A stretch of 64,000 bases of DNA from CAVVVS01 sp963751355 (lineage in GTDB: Bacteria; Bacteroidota; Ignavibacteria; Ignavibacteriales; Ignavibacteriaceae). Below the pieces are notes generated by a model. The model did not search any database and was not told the DNA's origin. It saw nothing but the letters and a program-made list of their open reading frames with translations. Shown here in pieces: positions 26,275 through 36,494 of the stretch. Location of the stretch: contig CAVVVS010000044.1 in the NCBI GenBank assembly GCA_963751355.1, forward strand, positions 29,444-93,443. The letters are read 5' to 3'. The translations under genes and the position numbers were made by a program. How positions within the stretch are numbered: the first letter of the stretch is position 1; each line of letters starts with the position of its first letter.

Positions 26275-26759
26275 CTTTCACCTCGCTAATTTTTTCAATA
26301 AAATAATATTTTTCCCCCGGTAGCTTTGAATGATATTAATTTTGATTTGCAATATAATGATTTTAATGAAAATAACGGATAGTTGCTGGCAAAGCATCAC
26401 ATTTTGTAAAAGCGCCTTGAAACTCAAATCGAATCGTTTACAATACATGGGAACTTCAATTATTCATAAATATATCAATCCCGAAACTGTAAAATATAAT
26501 ACTCTTTGTTTTCATTTAGAATTATGTTTTGCAAATTTATAGGCAGTCTATTTGTGTGATTCATGACAAAACATAGCGTTTTCCAAAAAGTATTTTTTTA
26601 TTATTATGAACCGGGTGCCAGGCTTTGGTGGAATTTAGAATCCAATTTTTCGTCAGCTTTGAATTTTAATACTTATAGGGTTTTGAATAATATGGTAAAT
26701 CAAATTTACTTTAGCATTTTCAGAATAAAATAAATCTTTTTAGATAGGAGAAACAAATT
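26275..26759. other. 485-bp intergenic region, divergent promoters presumed
   Basis: It lies between the minus-strand symporter and the plus-strand methyltransferase, so both promoters must be here. It is AT-rich. Small open frames exist but none has a ribosome site or recognisable protein. No repeat or RNA gene was recognised. Confidence 0.5.
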
Positions 26760-27758
26760 ATGGAAAATGAAAAGATTATTTACGACACACATGAATTAAT
26801 GCAGATGCTATCGGCATTTAAAAAAAGCAGAGTTTTACTTACTGCAGTTGAATTAGATATCTTTAACTCTCTTGACAATGAAGAAATGTCTGCACCCGAA
26901 CTTGCAGATAAAATAGATGCTGATTCTCCGGCACTTTCAAAACTACTATATGCATTGGTTTCACTTGAATTACTCACTATAAAAGGAAATAAATTCTCTA
27001 ACAGCAATACATCCAAAAAATATTTTGTTAAGTCCGGCAGTTCATTCCTCGGCGGTGCAATGCATCAGGTTCAATTATGGAACTCATGGAATAATTTAAC
27101 TGATATTGTAAAAAGCGGACAAGATGAAGTGAAACGGAAAATATATAACAGAGAGCATGATTGGTTAGCAGATTTTATCGCGGCGATGCACGCAAGGGGA
27201 GTTCTCGAAGCTCAAAAAGTAAAACCTTTAATTAATTTTGAAGGTGTGAAAAAGGTATTGGATTTAGGCGGAGGATCCGGAATTTTTGCATCAACATTTA
27301 TTCGCAATACCCCTTCAATGCATGCCATAGTTTTTGATCTCCCGAATGTAATTCCTCTTACTGAGCAGTATATTGCCGGGGAAAACTTAACCGGTCGAAT
27401 TACAACACTTGAAGGAAATTACCTTTATGACGATATAGGTTCCGGTTACGACCTAATCTTTTTATCTGCAGTTATTCATAGCAATTCTTACGACGAAAAT
27501 TTGTCTCTAATGAAAAAATGTGCAAATGCTTTGAATCCAAACGGCAGAATTGTTGTCATGGATTTTATAATGGATGAAGATAGAACTCGACCTGTTCACG
27601 GTGCGTTATTTGCAATTAATATGCTGGTCAATACCGAAAAGGGCACTACTTATACTCGGAAAGAAATTGAAAACTGGTTATACGCCGCCGGTTTACAAAA
27701 TATTGAAATGAAAAAAGTGGATAGGAAAATTGGTTTGATAAGCGGACGGTTGAAGTAA
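26760..27758 (+). CDS. Class I O-methyltransferase, acetylserotonin/hydroxyneurosporene type
   Basis: 332 residues. N-terminal winged-helix dimerisation domain (residues about 10-95, 'AVELDIFNSLDNEEMSAPEL') followed by a SAM-binding domain with motif I 'VLDLGGGSGIFAS' near residue 166 and 'DLIFLSAVIHSNSYDENLSL' near 232. This is the Methyltransf_2 (plant-type O-methyltransferase) layout. The catalytic His expected in 'AVIHSNSYDEN' is present. The ribosome site TAGGAGA lies 9 nt upstream. The acceptor is unknown; the gene is isolated. Confidence 0.88.
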   Translation: MENEKIIYDTHELMQMLSAFKKSRVLLTAVELDIFNSLDNEEMSAPELADKIDADSPALSKLLYALVSLELLTIKGNKFSNSNTSKKYFVKSGSSFLGGAMHQVQLWNSWNNLTDIVKSGQDEVKRKIYNREHDWLADFIAAMHARGVLEAQKVKPLINFEGVKKVLDLGGGSGIFASTFIRNTPSMHAIVFDLPNVIPLTEQYIAGENLTGRITTLEGNYLYDDIGSGYDLIFLSAVIHSNSYDENLSLMKKCANALNPNGRIVVMDFIMDEDRTRPVHGALFAINMLVNTEKGTTYTRKEIENWLYAAGLQNIEMKKVDRKIGLISGRLK

Positions 27759-27872
27759 TAAGTGATATTTTCGATAAAATTTTCAATGAAAATATTCATT
27801 AACCGATTCTTCTTATGTTATGCGAAGTTTACATTGAAAAAGTAGCTTTGAATAAAAATATTATCATTCTAA

Positions 27873-28688
27873 TTATTTCAAATTTGTTAACTGAAGACCC
27901 AGATCCCATAAACGCTTTCGCGCTTCTGTGTCATATGCCTGAGGATTTGCTTTTGCTTCCGTTTTTACATTGAAATATTTCCCGGATACTCCGTTTAATT
28001 CTGGCGATACGGAAAGATAAACTTCCGCATCCGCACCGCTTTCTGCTTCTCCCAGGGGTGTAATATTCCAGCGCCTGACCATGTTTGTATTTAAATAAGT
28101 TCCGGGATGCAGGCTATTCACAGTAATATTTTCATCTCTCACCTTCTCAGCCAGATCGAAAGTAAACATGATTAATGCTAACTTGCTTTGGCGGTAAGCC
28201 CGCACACCGTCGAAATTATTTTCGAGCATTACATCATCAAAATCAACCGGATGCTGCCCGATGGAACTTACATTTACGATACGTGAAGGAGCCGCATTCT
28301 TAAGCGCCGGTAATAATAATTGTGTAAAAAGAAACGGTGCAAGATAATTAACTGCAAATCGAAGTTCATAACCGTCTTTGCTGAGCCGGGGATCAGCCAT
28401 TCCGGCACCTGCGTTGTTAATTAATACATCCAAACTTGGATATTTTATTAGTACTTCTTCCGCAAGACGCCGTACTTCACCTAATGAAGAAAAATCAGCA
28501 GCAAGTCCTTCAACATTTTTATTCCCCGATTTATTAATTATTTCTTCCACAACACGGACTAATTTTTCTTTATTCCTGCCGTGAATTAAAACATGTGCAT
28601 TTTGTTTTGTAAGATTTAAAGCAGTTAACTTTCCTATTCCGTCCGTAGCTCCCGTAATTAATATTGTTTGTTCCTCAACTGTTTTCAT
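27873..28688 (-). CDS. Short-chain dehydrogenase/reductase
   Basis: 271 residues. Cofactor motif 'ITGATDGIGKLTAL' near residue 11, 'LINNAGAG' near 90 and 'NVSSIG' serine. The catalytic tyrosine is in 'RAYRQSKLALIMFTFDL' (Tyr-x-x-x-Lys: YRQSK) near 162. The C-terminal 'VNSLHPGTYLNTNM' resembles retinol-dehydrogenase/WW-oxidoreductase-like SDRs. NADP preference is suggested by 'HGRNKEKL'. It follows the aldo/keto reductase by 74 bp and is probably co-transcribed. Confidence 0.9.
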   Translation of the reverse strand: MKTVEEQTILITGATDGIGKLTALNLTKQNAHVLIHGRNKEKLVRVVEEIINKSGNKNVEGLAADFSSLGEVRRLAEEVLIKYPSLDVLINNAGAGMADPRLSKDGYELRFAVNYLAPFLFTQLLLPALKNAAPSRIVNVSSIGQHPVDFDDVMLENNFDGVRAYRQSKLALIMFTFDLAEKVRDENITVNSLHPGTYLNTNMVRRWNITPLGEAESGADAEVYLSVSPELNGVSGKYFNVKTEAKANPQAYDTEARKRLWDLGLQLTNLK

Positions 28689-28762
28689 AATAAATATTCT
28701 AATTGGAATTATACTTGTTGAAACATTGATAAATAATTTATGGCGTTCTACTGCTAAATATT

Positions 28763-29764
28763 TTATTTATTCACAAGTTTCATGGTCCCGGTGTTGTACC
28801 TTGGTCCTATATCAGGATATTTTTTTAGCAAACTTTCTATATCTTTCAAATCACCGGATGTAAGAACCACCTCTACAGCTTTTGCATTTTCTTCAAGGTA
28901 TTTTATTTTCTTTGTCCCGGGGATCGGAATAACGTCTTCACCTTGATTAAGAACCCATGCCAACGCTAATTGTGCAGGTGTACAGTTTTTCTCTTTTGCT
29001 AAAGTATCGAAATCATTTGCCAGTTTTTGATTATACTGCCAATGTTCATCATCAAATCGAGGTAATGTTCTGCGGAAATCATTTTCTGGCAGACTCTCCT
29101 TTTTTATCGTATTTGTAATTAATCCCCTTGCTAAAGGACTGAACGGAATTAATGTGATATCCAGTTCGCGGCAAACAGGTAATATCTCTTGTTCAATTCC
29201 TCTGGTTAATAAGGAATATTCACTTTGCAATGCTGCTACCGGGTGAACCGCATTTGCCCTGCGGAGAGAGTCTGCAGATGCTTCGGATAAGCCGAGGTAT
29301 CGTACCTTACCTTCACGAACAAGCTCAGCCATTGCACCTACCGTATCTTCGATTGGAACCTTCGGATCAACACGATGAGCATAATAGAGATCGATGGTAT
29401 CAATCTTTAATCTTTTTAAGCTTGCTTCAACGGCTTGTTTAACATATCCGGGAGAACAATCAAGATAAACATTATCCATACTCTTGAATGTGCCTTGCTC
29501 ATCCTTATACCGGAATCCGAATTTTGTGGCAATAATAACTTTGTCGCGGTTAGCCGGAAGGACTTTTGAAATTAACTCCTCATTGAGTCCTTTGCCGTAC
29601 ATATCTGCGGTGTCCCAAAAATTTATGCCGAGATCCAACGCTTTATGTAAAACTGAAATAGATTCTTCGTCGTTCCGGCTTCCGTACGCATGGCTCATCC
29701 CCATGCATCCTAGACCGATAGCCGACAAATTTTCGCCGGTCTTTCCAAGTTTTCTATATTTCAT
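28763..29764 (-). CDS. Aldo/keto reductase
   Basis: 333 residues. The N-terminus 'YRKLGKTGENLSAIGLGCMG' and catalytic tetrad positions Asp in 'FWDTADMYGKG' (Asp, Tyr), Lys in 'VIIATKFGF' and His in 'LYYAHRVDP' are all present. C-terminal 'IPIPGTKKIKYLEENAKA' is the NADPH-binding end. The nearest groups are the YakC/AKR13-type reductases that act on small aldehydes or pyridoxal. It is paired with the SDR downstream, suggesting a small carbonyl-detoxification unit. Confidence 0.92.
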   Translation of the reverse strand: MKYRKLGKTGENLSAIGLGCMGMSHAYGSRNDEESISVLHKALDLGINFWDTADMYGKGLNEELISKVLPANRDKVIIATKFGFRYKDEQGTFKSMDNVYLDCSPGYVKQAVEASLKRLKIDTIDLYYAHRVDPKVPIEDTVGAMAELVREGKVRYLGLSEASADSLRRANAVHPVAALQSEYSLLTRGIEQEILPVCRELDITLIPFSPLARGLITNTIKKESLPENDFRRTLPRFDDEHWQYNQKLANDFDTLAKEKNCTPAQLALAWVLNQGEDVIPIPGTKKIKYLEENAKAVEVVLTSGDLKDIESLLKKYPDIGPRYNTGTMKLVNK

Positions 29765-29904
29765 TTTATACCTTCCAGGTAATTTAGGTTTTTAAAAAAA
29801 CTTACTTCTTCAAAATATGTAATAAACTATAGATTGTGAGAAATAAATACAACCTTACATGATTTAACTCATAACTCCGCATTAACTCTTTAAGCTTATA
29901 GAAA

Positions 29905-30975
29905 TTAAAAAATTTCAAGTTGATTCCCGGTACGGCGCTTAAAATGCGAAGTAGTAAGATCAATTTCACGCTCATTCAATCCATACCTGCGGCAGCTAAG
30001 CCGGAAAAGATTTTGAATTGTATCAGCTAATTTCCCTTCACCTGAAAATCTTTTACCAAACTCCGACTCATTTAGTTTGCCCCCGCGCATCTCACTTATT
30101 TTATTTAATATTTTTTCTTTGCGGTCGGGAAATTCGCGCTCAAGCCAATCTGTGAACAATTCTTTTAAAGAATATGGGAGTCTGAGCATTGTGAATCCCG
30201 CAAAACTTGCACCGTGATCAGCGGATTGTTTTAAGATACCGGGTATTTCCTCATCGTTTAACCCGGGAATTATAGGAGCAATGTTCACACCTACGGGTAT
30301 GCCGGCTTCTGCAAGCTTTTCAATTGTCTTCAGGCGTCGTTCGGGCATGGAACTCCTCGGCTCCATCTTCGAAACAAGATCGTTATTTAATGTAGTTATC
30401 GACAGCATCACGGAAATAATTTTGCGCGCCGCCATTTCACGGAGAATATCAAGATCTCTAAGTACGAGCGAGCTCTTCGTAACTATTGATACCGGATTGC
30501 GGTATTCCAAACAAACCTTGAGTGCGTTTCTGGTTATGCTTAGTTTTCTCTCGACAGGCTGATAACAATCAGTGTCCCCGGAAAACATTATAAGCTTCGG
30601 TTCGTAGCTTTTTTTCTCAAAAGCTACTTGAAGAAGCTCAGCGGCATTTTCCTTAACCATAATTTTAGATTCAAAATCAATGCCGGATGAAAATCCTAAA
30701 AATTCATGAGATGGTCTTGCATAACAATATATACATCCTTGTTCACAACCTCGATAGGGATTAAAGGAATAATCGAAATAAATATCCTCACTGTTATTCT
30801 TTGCAATAACGGAACGTGAATTATCTTTATAAAATAAAGTTTCTAGCTTCATTTCATCCTCCTCCCAATAGTCCACATTCTCAAGGATGTCATCGGTTTC
30901 TTCGATGTGAAGCTTTTCGAACCTATTGGGCGGATTTAGTTCCGTCCCCCTTCCACGATATTTTGATTTATTCAT
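29905..30975 (-). CDS. PA0069-family radical SAM protein
   Basis: 356 residues from the ATG at 30973-30975. I choose this start because 'MNKSKYRGRGTELNPPNRFE' is the family's usual beginning; the upstream extension of 28 residues has no ribosome site. The cluster motif is 'CEQGCIYCYA' (CxxxCxxC) near residue 90, preceded by 'FDYSFNPYRG', as in spore-photoproduct-lyase-like radical SAM proteins. 'MFSGDTDCYQPVE' is also typical. The reaction is not known for this family. It is a single gene. Confidence 0.88.
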   Translation of the reverse strand: MNKSKYRGRGTELNPPNRFEKLHIEETDDILENVDYWEEDEMKLETLFYKDNSRSVIAKNNSEDIYFDYSFNPYRGCEQGCIYCYARPSHEFLGFSSGIDFESKIMVKENAAELLQVAFEKKSYEPKLIMFSGDTDCYQPVERKLSITRNALKVCLEYRNPVSIVTKSSLVLRDLDILREMAARKIISVMLSITTLNNDLVSKMEPRSSMPERRLKTIEKLAEAGIPVGVNIAPIIPGLNDEEIPGILKQSADHGASFAGFTMLRLPYSLKELFTDWLEREFPDRKEKILNKISEMRGGKLNESEFGKRFSGEGKLADTIQNLFRLSCRRYGLNEREIDLTTSHFKRRTGNQLEIF

Positions 30976-31150
30976 AATTTTCGTTTTTTGTAAAGATAAA
31001 AAAAGATATGCTGAAATGAATGGTGTAAATAAAAAATTGATTCTATTATTTTTCTTCAATTGTAATCGTAAAAATAATATTTTTATTTTTAAGTGTGACC
31101 ACTAAAAACATAGTATTTATTAAGTGAATCTATTAATAATGTGATTTATT

Positions 31151-31183
31151 AGGGATGACATCTTTGATGAAGATATCATCCCT
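31151..31183 (-). terminator. Hairpin after multicopper oxidase gene
   Basis: AGGGATGACATCT (31151-31163) pairs with AGATATCATCCCT (31171-31183) with one mismatch, loop of 7. It lies about 52 bp past the stop of the multicopper oxidase gene. Only a weak AT-rich tail follows on the minus strand, so it may be an inefficient terminator or an mRNA end-protecting hairpin. Confidence 0.45.
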
Positions 31184-31234
31184 TCCGAATCCTACTTATA
31201 TTATCTCAATTTTAAACAACAAATCCGATGCAGC

Positions 31235-33367
31235 TTATTTGAGTAAGATCATCTTATTTGTTTGAATAAAATTGCCCGCATGAATTCTGTAAAAATAGAT
31301 TCCGCTTGTAAGTTTATCCGCATTAAATTCTACGTTGTAAACACCTGGTTCCTTTTGCTCGTTTACAAGTCTTGCCACTTCCTTCCCAAGTATATCATGC
31401 ACTGATATTGAGACAAAACTTTTTGACGGTATGGAATAACTTATATTTGTTGTTGGATTAAAAGGATTCGGGTAATTTTGATCCAGGTTATAATCAAGTT
31501 TGCTTAATTCGCTCACTGTTTTGGAGGATTCGTCAGCATCAAACTGATTTTTTGCAAGCGGTGGAGAAGCCACCACTTCAAACGGTCTCATCATTTCATG
31601 ATCTTCGTGAGATAGTATATGACAATGCCAGACGTAACGTCCTAATCTATCAAAAGTAGTAATAATCCGAGTTACTTCGCCTGGATACATTATCCCTGTA
31701 TCTTTCCAGCCTAATTCATACGGTTCCGGACCTTTCGGCTGACCTTTCAATTTTATGTTAGACAATATGCCGCCCGTAGATTCAGAACCATCATGATTAA
31801 TATTTGGCTTGGTAGTTACTGCAGCAGTAAACTTCTGACGATTTATTAATTGATAAGCAACTAAATGAAGGTGAATAGGGTGTGCGTCTTCTGTAGCATT
31901 GTAAATTTCCCACACCTCGGTATCATTTAATTTCGGCAATTCCGTAATAGCGTCATCCCATGTTAATGTACCGTTAACTATATACCCATCTTTATTTGTA
32001 GTTTCTCCGACAACTCCAAGCATAGGCTGCAGCCTGCCATAGCTATCCGTTGCTTCAAAAAGCATTAATTTACGGGTAGCCCCGGTCTGTACCAATGGAT
32101 TAAATGCACTATTTAAATTAGTTGCTAATGTACTTTCCGTGGAAGACATAGGAAGGCTAACTTTAAATGCCATAATTTGTCCGGCAGTATGTGGATTTAC
32201 TGTTGCACCTTTAGGATAAGGTGATCTAGCTCTATTTTTAACTACTATTGTTTGCCCTTGAAAACCGGCAAAATCGACAATTACATCATATCGTTCCCCA
32301 GGACCAATTAACAGATGAGTTTGAGTTACCGGAGTATTTAACAAAGCATCGTCTGTACCAATCATAAGAAACGGCTGCCCGTTAGAAAGAAACATATCAT
32401 AAAACCTGGAATCTGACCCATTCAATATTCTTAATCTATACTTTCTTGGTTCCACCTGCATTACCGGCCATGCTACACCATTAACTAAAATAAAATCCCC
32501 AAAAAATTCAGGTAAAGCCGTTGGATTTGGCGTTCCCGGAGGTAATGCAGGATCGGCTGAGGGATAATATAATTGTCCGTCACTTGTGAACATTCTGTCT
32601 TGAATTACCAAAGGGACTTCATAAGGAAAAGCAGGCAGTCCCAATGGATTATCATCTAATCCCGTATCCTGATCATCACGGAGCAGATAAAATCCTGCCA
32701 GACCAGCGTATACATTCAAACGGGTAATACCAAGTCCGTGATCATGATACCATAAAGTTGCTGCCTGCTGATCATTGTCATAAGTGTATTCACTTTTTAC
32801 AAAATGAGGACCTGTTACGGCCTCGTTCGGCGCCCACCATTGTTCCGGTAATCCATCACTTTCAGATTCAGTATGCCCTCCGTGTAAATGAGGAACTACC
32901 GGCGGTCCGTAAGTATTCAAATAAGAGGCACCATAGCCGGGTAAGGTATATGCCCAATGTATGGTTGTATCTATAGGAAACAGATGACCTGAACTTGGAA
33001 GGTGATTATACCATTGTACGGTAATCTGCTGATTTTTTTGTACCTCAAACGTTCTACCTGGAAATGTTGGGCTCTGAGATGTATTTGCAGCATTTCCATA
33101 ACCATATATAGTAGTAATCAAATGTGCCCCGCTTACCGGATCAACCAATCCAAGCCACTGTGTAGTCTGCTTCATTTCAATTTCATAATGATTTGTTGAT
33201 GCTTCAGTGTAAACAAAACTTGGATCCAAAGCATTTGGCAGAGGATTTACAAATTTTGGCTGTGTCATTGGATCTAAAAGGACCTGGGCGTACAAGAAAG
33301 TACTTTGTCCTGATAGAAAAAATATAAGAGAAAAGGAATAAACTAGTTTTCTGAATAGTTTTATCAT
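31235..33367 (-). CDS. Secreted multicopper oxidase with T9SS sorting domain
   Basis: 710 residues. Signal peptide 'YSFSLIFFLSGQSTFLYAQ'. Copper sites of a three-cupredoxin, CotA/bilirubin-oxidase-like enzyme: 'PHLHGGHTES' near 160, 'WYHDHGLGITRLNVYAG' near 206, 'HPIHLHLVAY' near 492 and 'WHCHILSHEDHEMM' near 590 (T1 copper with Met axial ligand). Residues about 622-710 are a type A T9SS C-terminal domain with 'NYPNPFNPTT' and 'LTSGIYFYRIHAG', directing secretion and surface attachment. The ribosome site GGGGGGA precedes the ATG. The substrate could be phenolics, bilirubin-like pigments or metal ions. Confidence 0.93.
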   Translation of the reverse strand: MIKLFRKLVYSFSLIFFLSGQSTFLYAQVLLDPMTQPKFVNPLPNALDPSFVYTEASTNHYEIEMKQTTQWLGLVDPVSGAHLITTIYGYGNAANTSQSPTFPGRTFEVQKNQQITVQWYNHLPSSGHLFPIDTTIHWAYTLPGYGASYLNTYGPPVVPHLHGGHTESESDGLPEQWWAPNEAVTGPHFVKSEYTYDNDQQAATLWYHDHGLGITRLNVYAGLAGFYLLRDDQDTGLDDNPLGLPAFPYEVPLVIQDRMFTSDGQLYYPSADPALPPGTPNPTALPEFFGDFILVNGVAWPVMQVEPRKYRLRILNGSDSRFYDMFLSNGQPFLMIGTDDALLNTPVTQTHLLIGPGERYDVIVDFAGFQGQTIVVKNRARSPYPKGATVNPHTAGQIMAFKVSLPMSSTESTLATNLNSAFNPLVQTGATRKLMLFEATDSYGRLQPMLGVVGETTNKDGYIVNGTLTWDDAITELPKLNDTEVWEIYNATEDAHPIHLHLVAYQLINRQKFTAAVTTKPNINHDGSESTGGILSNIKLKGQPKGPEPYELGWKDTGIMYPGEVTRIITTFDRLGRYVWHCHILSHEDHEMMRPFEVVASPPLAKNQFDADESSKTVSELSKLDYNLDQNYPNPFNPTTNISYSIPSKSFVSISVHDILGKEVARLVNEQKEPGVYNVEFNADKLTSGIYFYRIHAGNFIQTNKMILLK

Positions 33368-33705
33368 GGTTCCCCCCAGTTGTAAAAATTGTTTTTCAGA
33401 AATTGTTAGAAAGATTAATTAAATTTAAAACTTATATTTGCCCCCCTTTCATATAAGTTTTTTGGGTGATTAGTGGATATGTAATTAGCAATGGTTGGTA
33501 ATTATTTTTAATGTAGTAAATATAATTATTTTTGTCAAGCAACAATTACTATTGGAGTATATTTGGATTGATTCACAATTAATCTAATCCCGGTATTTAA
33601 GAAAACCGGTTGTTGACTCAGAATAGATCCAATCTTAGAAATTGGTATTATGCAGAAGGCATAGTATTAAACATTCAGAAGGAATTTCCGGCAGGATATA
33701 AAAAG
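33368..33705. other. 338-bp intergenic region
   Basis: AT-rich DNA between two minus-strand genes. It should hold the promoter of the multicopper oxidase. There are no convincing open frames, no hairpin with T-run, and no recognised repeat. Confidence 0.5.
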
Positions 33706-35259
33706 TTAAATAAAATTTTTTTCTCTATTCCATATTTTTTCAATAGGAACTTTGAGATCCCGCCCGATATAAACCGGCAGATTGTTTTCATACGGCATGC
33801 TGTACTTGTTTTTAATAATTCCGGCTTTTTTTACTTCTTTTAAAACCTTAAGATGATCTTCCATAGTGCCGCCTATAATAATAACCGTTTTTGTGTTCTT
33901 ATCGCCGTATCCCCAGAACCAATAATTGTTGTGAGGACAAATAACTCGCGGAAGTGGAAATTTTTTTCTATAAAAATCTATTGCCCCTGCTTCGCCGTAA
34001 TTTCGAGCATAAATAACCGTATTCTTTTTTTCTTCTTCGGGAAGAGATTCGAAAACTTTCGAAACACTGGATGCCATATTTTCCCAACCGAACATATCGG
34101 CATAAAATTGCGGTAATTCAGTGAGTTTTTTCCCTTCGGAACTTGAAGGTGCTAATCCCAGTTTCTTCGAATAAGATATATACGAACTAACCGGCAGGAT
34201 AGGCAATGCAAGTGGTGCTAAAATTATACCGCTTGCAAGCAAAAGTACGGGCAATGCATATTTAATCCAGACCCAGTATTTAATCTTGCTTATTCTTTCC
34301 AAAAATATTCCGCCGCCCGCAAAAAGCATAGGGTAGGCAGGTGCAAGGTATTCCGCTTTACTATGCCCATTTAAAATTAATATCAAAAAAGTAACCACAA
34401 AGATGATTCCAATAATCTTAAAATGTTTTCCGTCTTCATCAAAAAAGAAAAAATACAATCCGCTTAACCATACCGGTATTGTTAAAGGATTCAAAAGTGT
34501 GAGTTGCCCGGTAAGGAAATCGAGCCTTGTTTGGGAAGCATATTTATATTGAGTTGCATTTCTGATAAATTCTAAAGTTGCAAAATCGTGTGTAACATTC
34601 CAAATTATGAAAGGCATAAAAAGTATCAGTGCAATTGCTCCCCCTATATAAAGAAATTTTGTTTTTAATTGTTTGCGTTGTTCCGTAATAAGCAATGCCG
34701 TAAGTAATCCTATGGCGAACCATAGGATATCAATTTTATTTAATAAACCTAGCCCGGTTACGATTCCTAGGCCTATCCAATGTTTATAATCGTCTTCAAC
34801 GATTATGATGGTCACTATATAAGCAGCCAATGTCCAAAACAACCAATCGAAACTGTTCATAGAATAGAATGTATTCATAGCAAGAAAAATAGGTGCGACG
34901 ATGACGGAAAGACACGAAAATAAAACAGCGAGTCTTCCGCCGCCCATCTTTTTAACCATCAATCCGGCAATAAAAACAGTAAGCCCGGATGCAAGTGCAG
35001 GAAGAAACCTGATTGCAAAAAGCGAGTCCCCCAAAATAAATCGGCTAATTGCCAGAACATAAATTGAGAATGGCGGCTGATCAACATATCCTAAGGCAAG
35101 ATGATTTGCACATGCAAGGTAATAAAATTCATCCCGGAAATAACCATAGCTAGCATATGCATTAGTATAAAAGTGAACAAAAACAATAAATAGGGATAGT
35201 ATCGAGATGATAAAATAACTTGATTTATAAATTGGCTTACGCGGGTAAAATGCACTCAT
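33706..35259 (-). CDS. Family 39-type glycosyltransferase (ArnT/PMT-like membrane protein)
   Basis: 517 residues, about 10-12 membrane helices then a soluble C-terminal part. The first luminal loop has 'YGYFRDEFYYLACANHLALG' with the acidic pair Asp-Glu that serves as catalytic/metal site in PMT/ArnT enzymes, followed by 'GYVDQPPFSIY'. These enzymes use polyprenyl-phosphate sugars to glycosylate lipid A or proteins at the outer face of the inner membrane. The gene is alone; the acceptor is unknown. Confidence 0.88.
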   Translation of the reverse strand: MSAFYPRKPIYKSSYFIISILSLFIVFVHFYTNAYASYGYFRDEFYYLACANHLALGYVDQPPFSIYVLAISRFILGDSLFAIRFLPALASGLTVFIAGLMVKKMGGGRLAVLFSCLSVIVAPIFLAMNTFYSMNSFDWLFWTLAAYIVTIIIVEDDYKHWIGLGIVTGLGLLNKIDILWFAIGLLTALLITEQRKQLKTKFLYIGGAIALILFMPFIIWNVTHDFATLEFIRNATQYKYASQTRLDFLTGQLTLLNPLTIPVWLSGLYFFFFDEDGKHFKIIGIIFVVTFLILILNGHSKAEYLAPAYPMLFAGGGIFLERISKIKYWVWIKYALPVLLLASGIILAPLALPILPVSSYISYSKKLGLAPSSSEGKKLTELPQFYADMFGWENMASSVSKVFESLPEEEKKNTVIYARNYGEAGAIDFYRKKFPLPRVICPHNNYWFWGYGDKNTKTVIIIGGTMEDHLKVLKEVKKAGIIKNKYSMPYENNLPVYIGRDLKVPIEKIWNREKNFI

Positions 35260-35650
35260 ATTTAAATCAGTCCCGTGTTTCTTTGAGATTCTTAAAATTA
35301 ATAATAATGATATTAAAATTTTGAAATAACCAGGTCAGTAATAAGCGTGCTTTTTAATATTAATAAACTTACTTCTATTCATCTTGAGAATCAATTTAAA
35401 TTATAATTGGCAATTATTAATTTGTGATTTTGATTAAAACAATAATTATAAATTTATTGATTATTAAAAAATTCTAATGTTGCTATGATGAACAAATCCG
35501 GTTGCTTTAGAGTTTTTATTCGCTTAGCGTCTTCCGCTTGGTCAAGAACCATATCCGGATAACTTTATAAATAATATTATATATGAATTTCATTTACCGG
35601 TACCTATTGGATGAAATCCTTTTAACTTTCCCATTGATTCAAATTCTGCT
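35260..35650. other. 391-bp intergenic region
   Basis: AT-rich DNA between the GT39 gene start and the end of the GH53 remnant. No coding sequence, tRNA or repeat was recognised. Confidence 0.5.
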
Positions 35651-36255
35651 TTACTTCAGCAGTACAAATTTCTTTGTTGAATTAAAACTACCGGCATTAA
35701 AAATATAGATATAGACTCCACTACTCAAATTGCTTGCATTAAAGTTAACCGAGTAATTACCGACAGGCAGTTCTCCGTTTTCAAGTGTGGCTACTTTTTG
35801 TCCTATTGTATTATATACATTCAGAACTACTTTTGAATCCAGCGGTAATCCAAATTTTATTGTAGTTGTTGGATTAAATGGATTAGGGTAATTCTGCGAT
35901 AGCGAGTACTCAATTTGCATTCTTTCCGCGAGATCAATTGAGGTTGATTCTCCAATAATTTAATTGAATTTAATACTTTCCCGTTAAAATCGAACTTGGC
36001 ATTATTTTCCCAGGAGGATCCAATGGAAGGTGTTGAAATGTCATCCGGCTCCAAATAAAAGACACCCAAACCCAGCCCCCCGCTTGTACTTTTGACAATG
36101 GTTATTAAATCTTTTAGAAAATTATATTGCCTGGTGACCGTTGCAGGATAGTTACTTAATAGTTGGGAACTATCGCCAACAATGTTATTCTTCGAATCCG
36201 CCCATTTTAAAGTCCACGTGTAAGCTATTTCCGCAATAATAATTTTTTCAAAAAA
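35651..36255 (-). pseudogene. Remnant of a secreted GH53 endo-galactanase with T9SS tail
   Basis: Reading from about 36255 to 35960 in one frame gives 'IAEIAYTWTLKWADSKNN', 'YPATVTRQYNFLKDLITIV' and 'GVFYLEPDDISTPSIGSSWE', the last third of a glycoside hydrolase family 53 barrel (arabinogalactan endo-beta-1,4-galactanase). The T9SS tail 'ESTSIDLAERMQIEYSLSQN', 'NYPNPFNPTT', ending 'STKKFVLLK' continues in a different frame (35651-about 35985). So there is a frameshift near 35955-35985, and the frame is closed upstream by a TAA near 36258. The signal peptide, the N-terminal two thirds and the acid/base Glu are missing. Confidence 0.8.
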
Positions 36256-36494
36256 TTTTTTAAGTTATTGTTATATCAGATATTATATTATCAAATTAAT
36301 TAAAAAATATTGTTTGATAGTATCAACAGTTCAAATTTATTAGTGCTGATCTATCTGAAAAATCAAGTATGTTAGTTGTTAATTCCCGATCTTTTACTCA
36401 GGAAAGTGGGTCTTCAGATGTGTAAATATTAAAAATTTATATAATATCTGGCCGGAAAATTGATGCATTCTTGAAGAGAAACGGGTTCATATAG

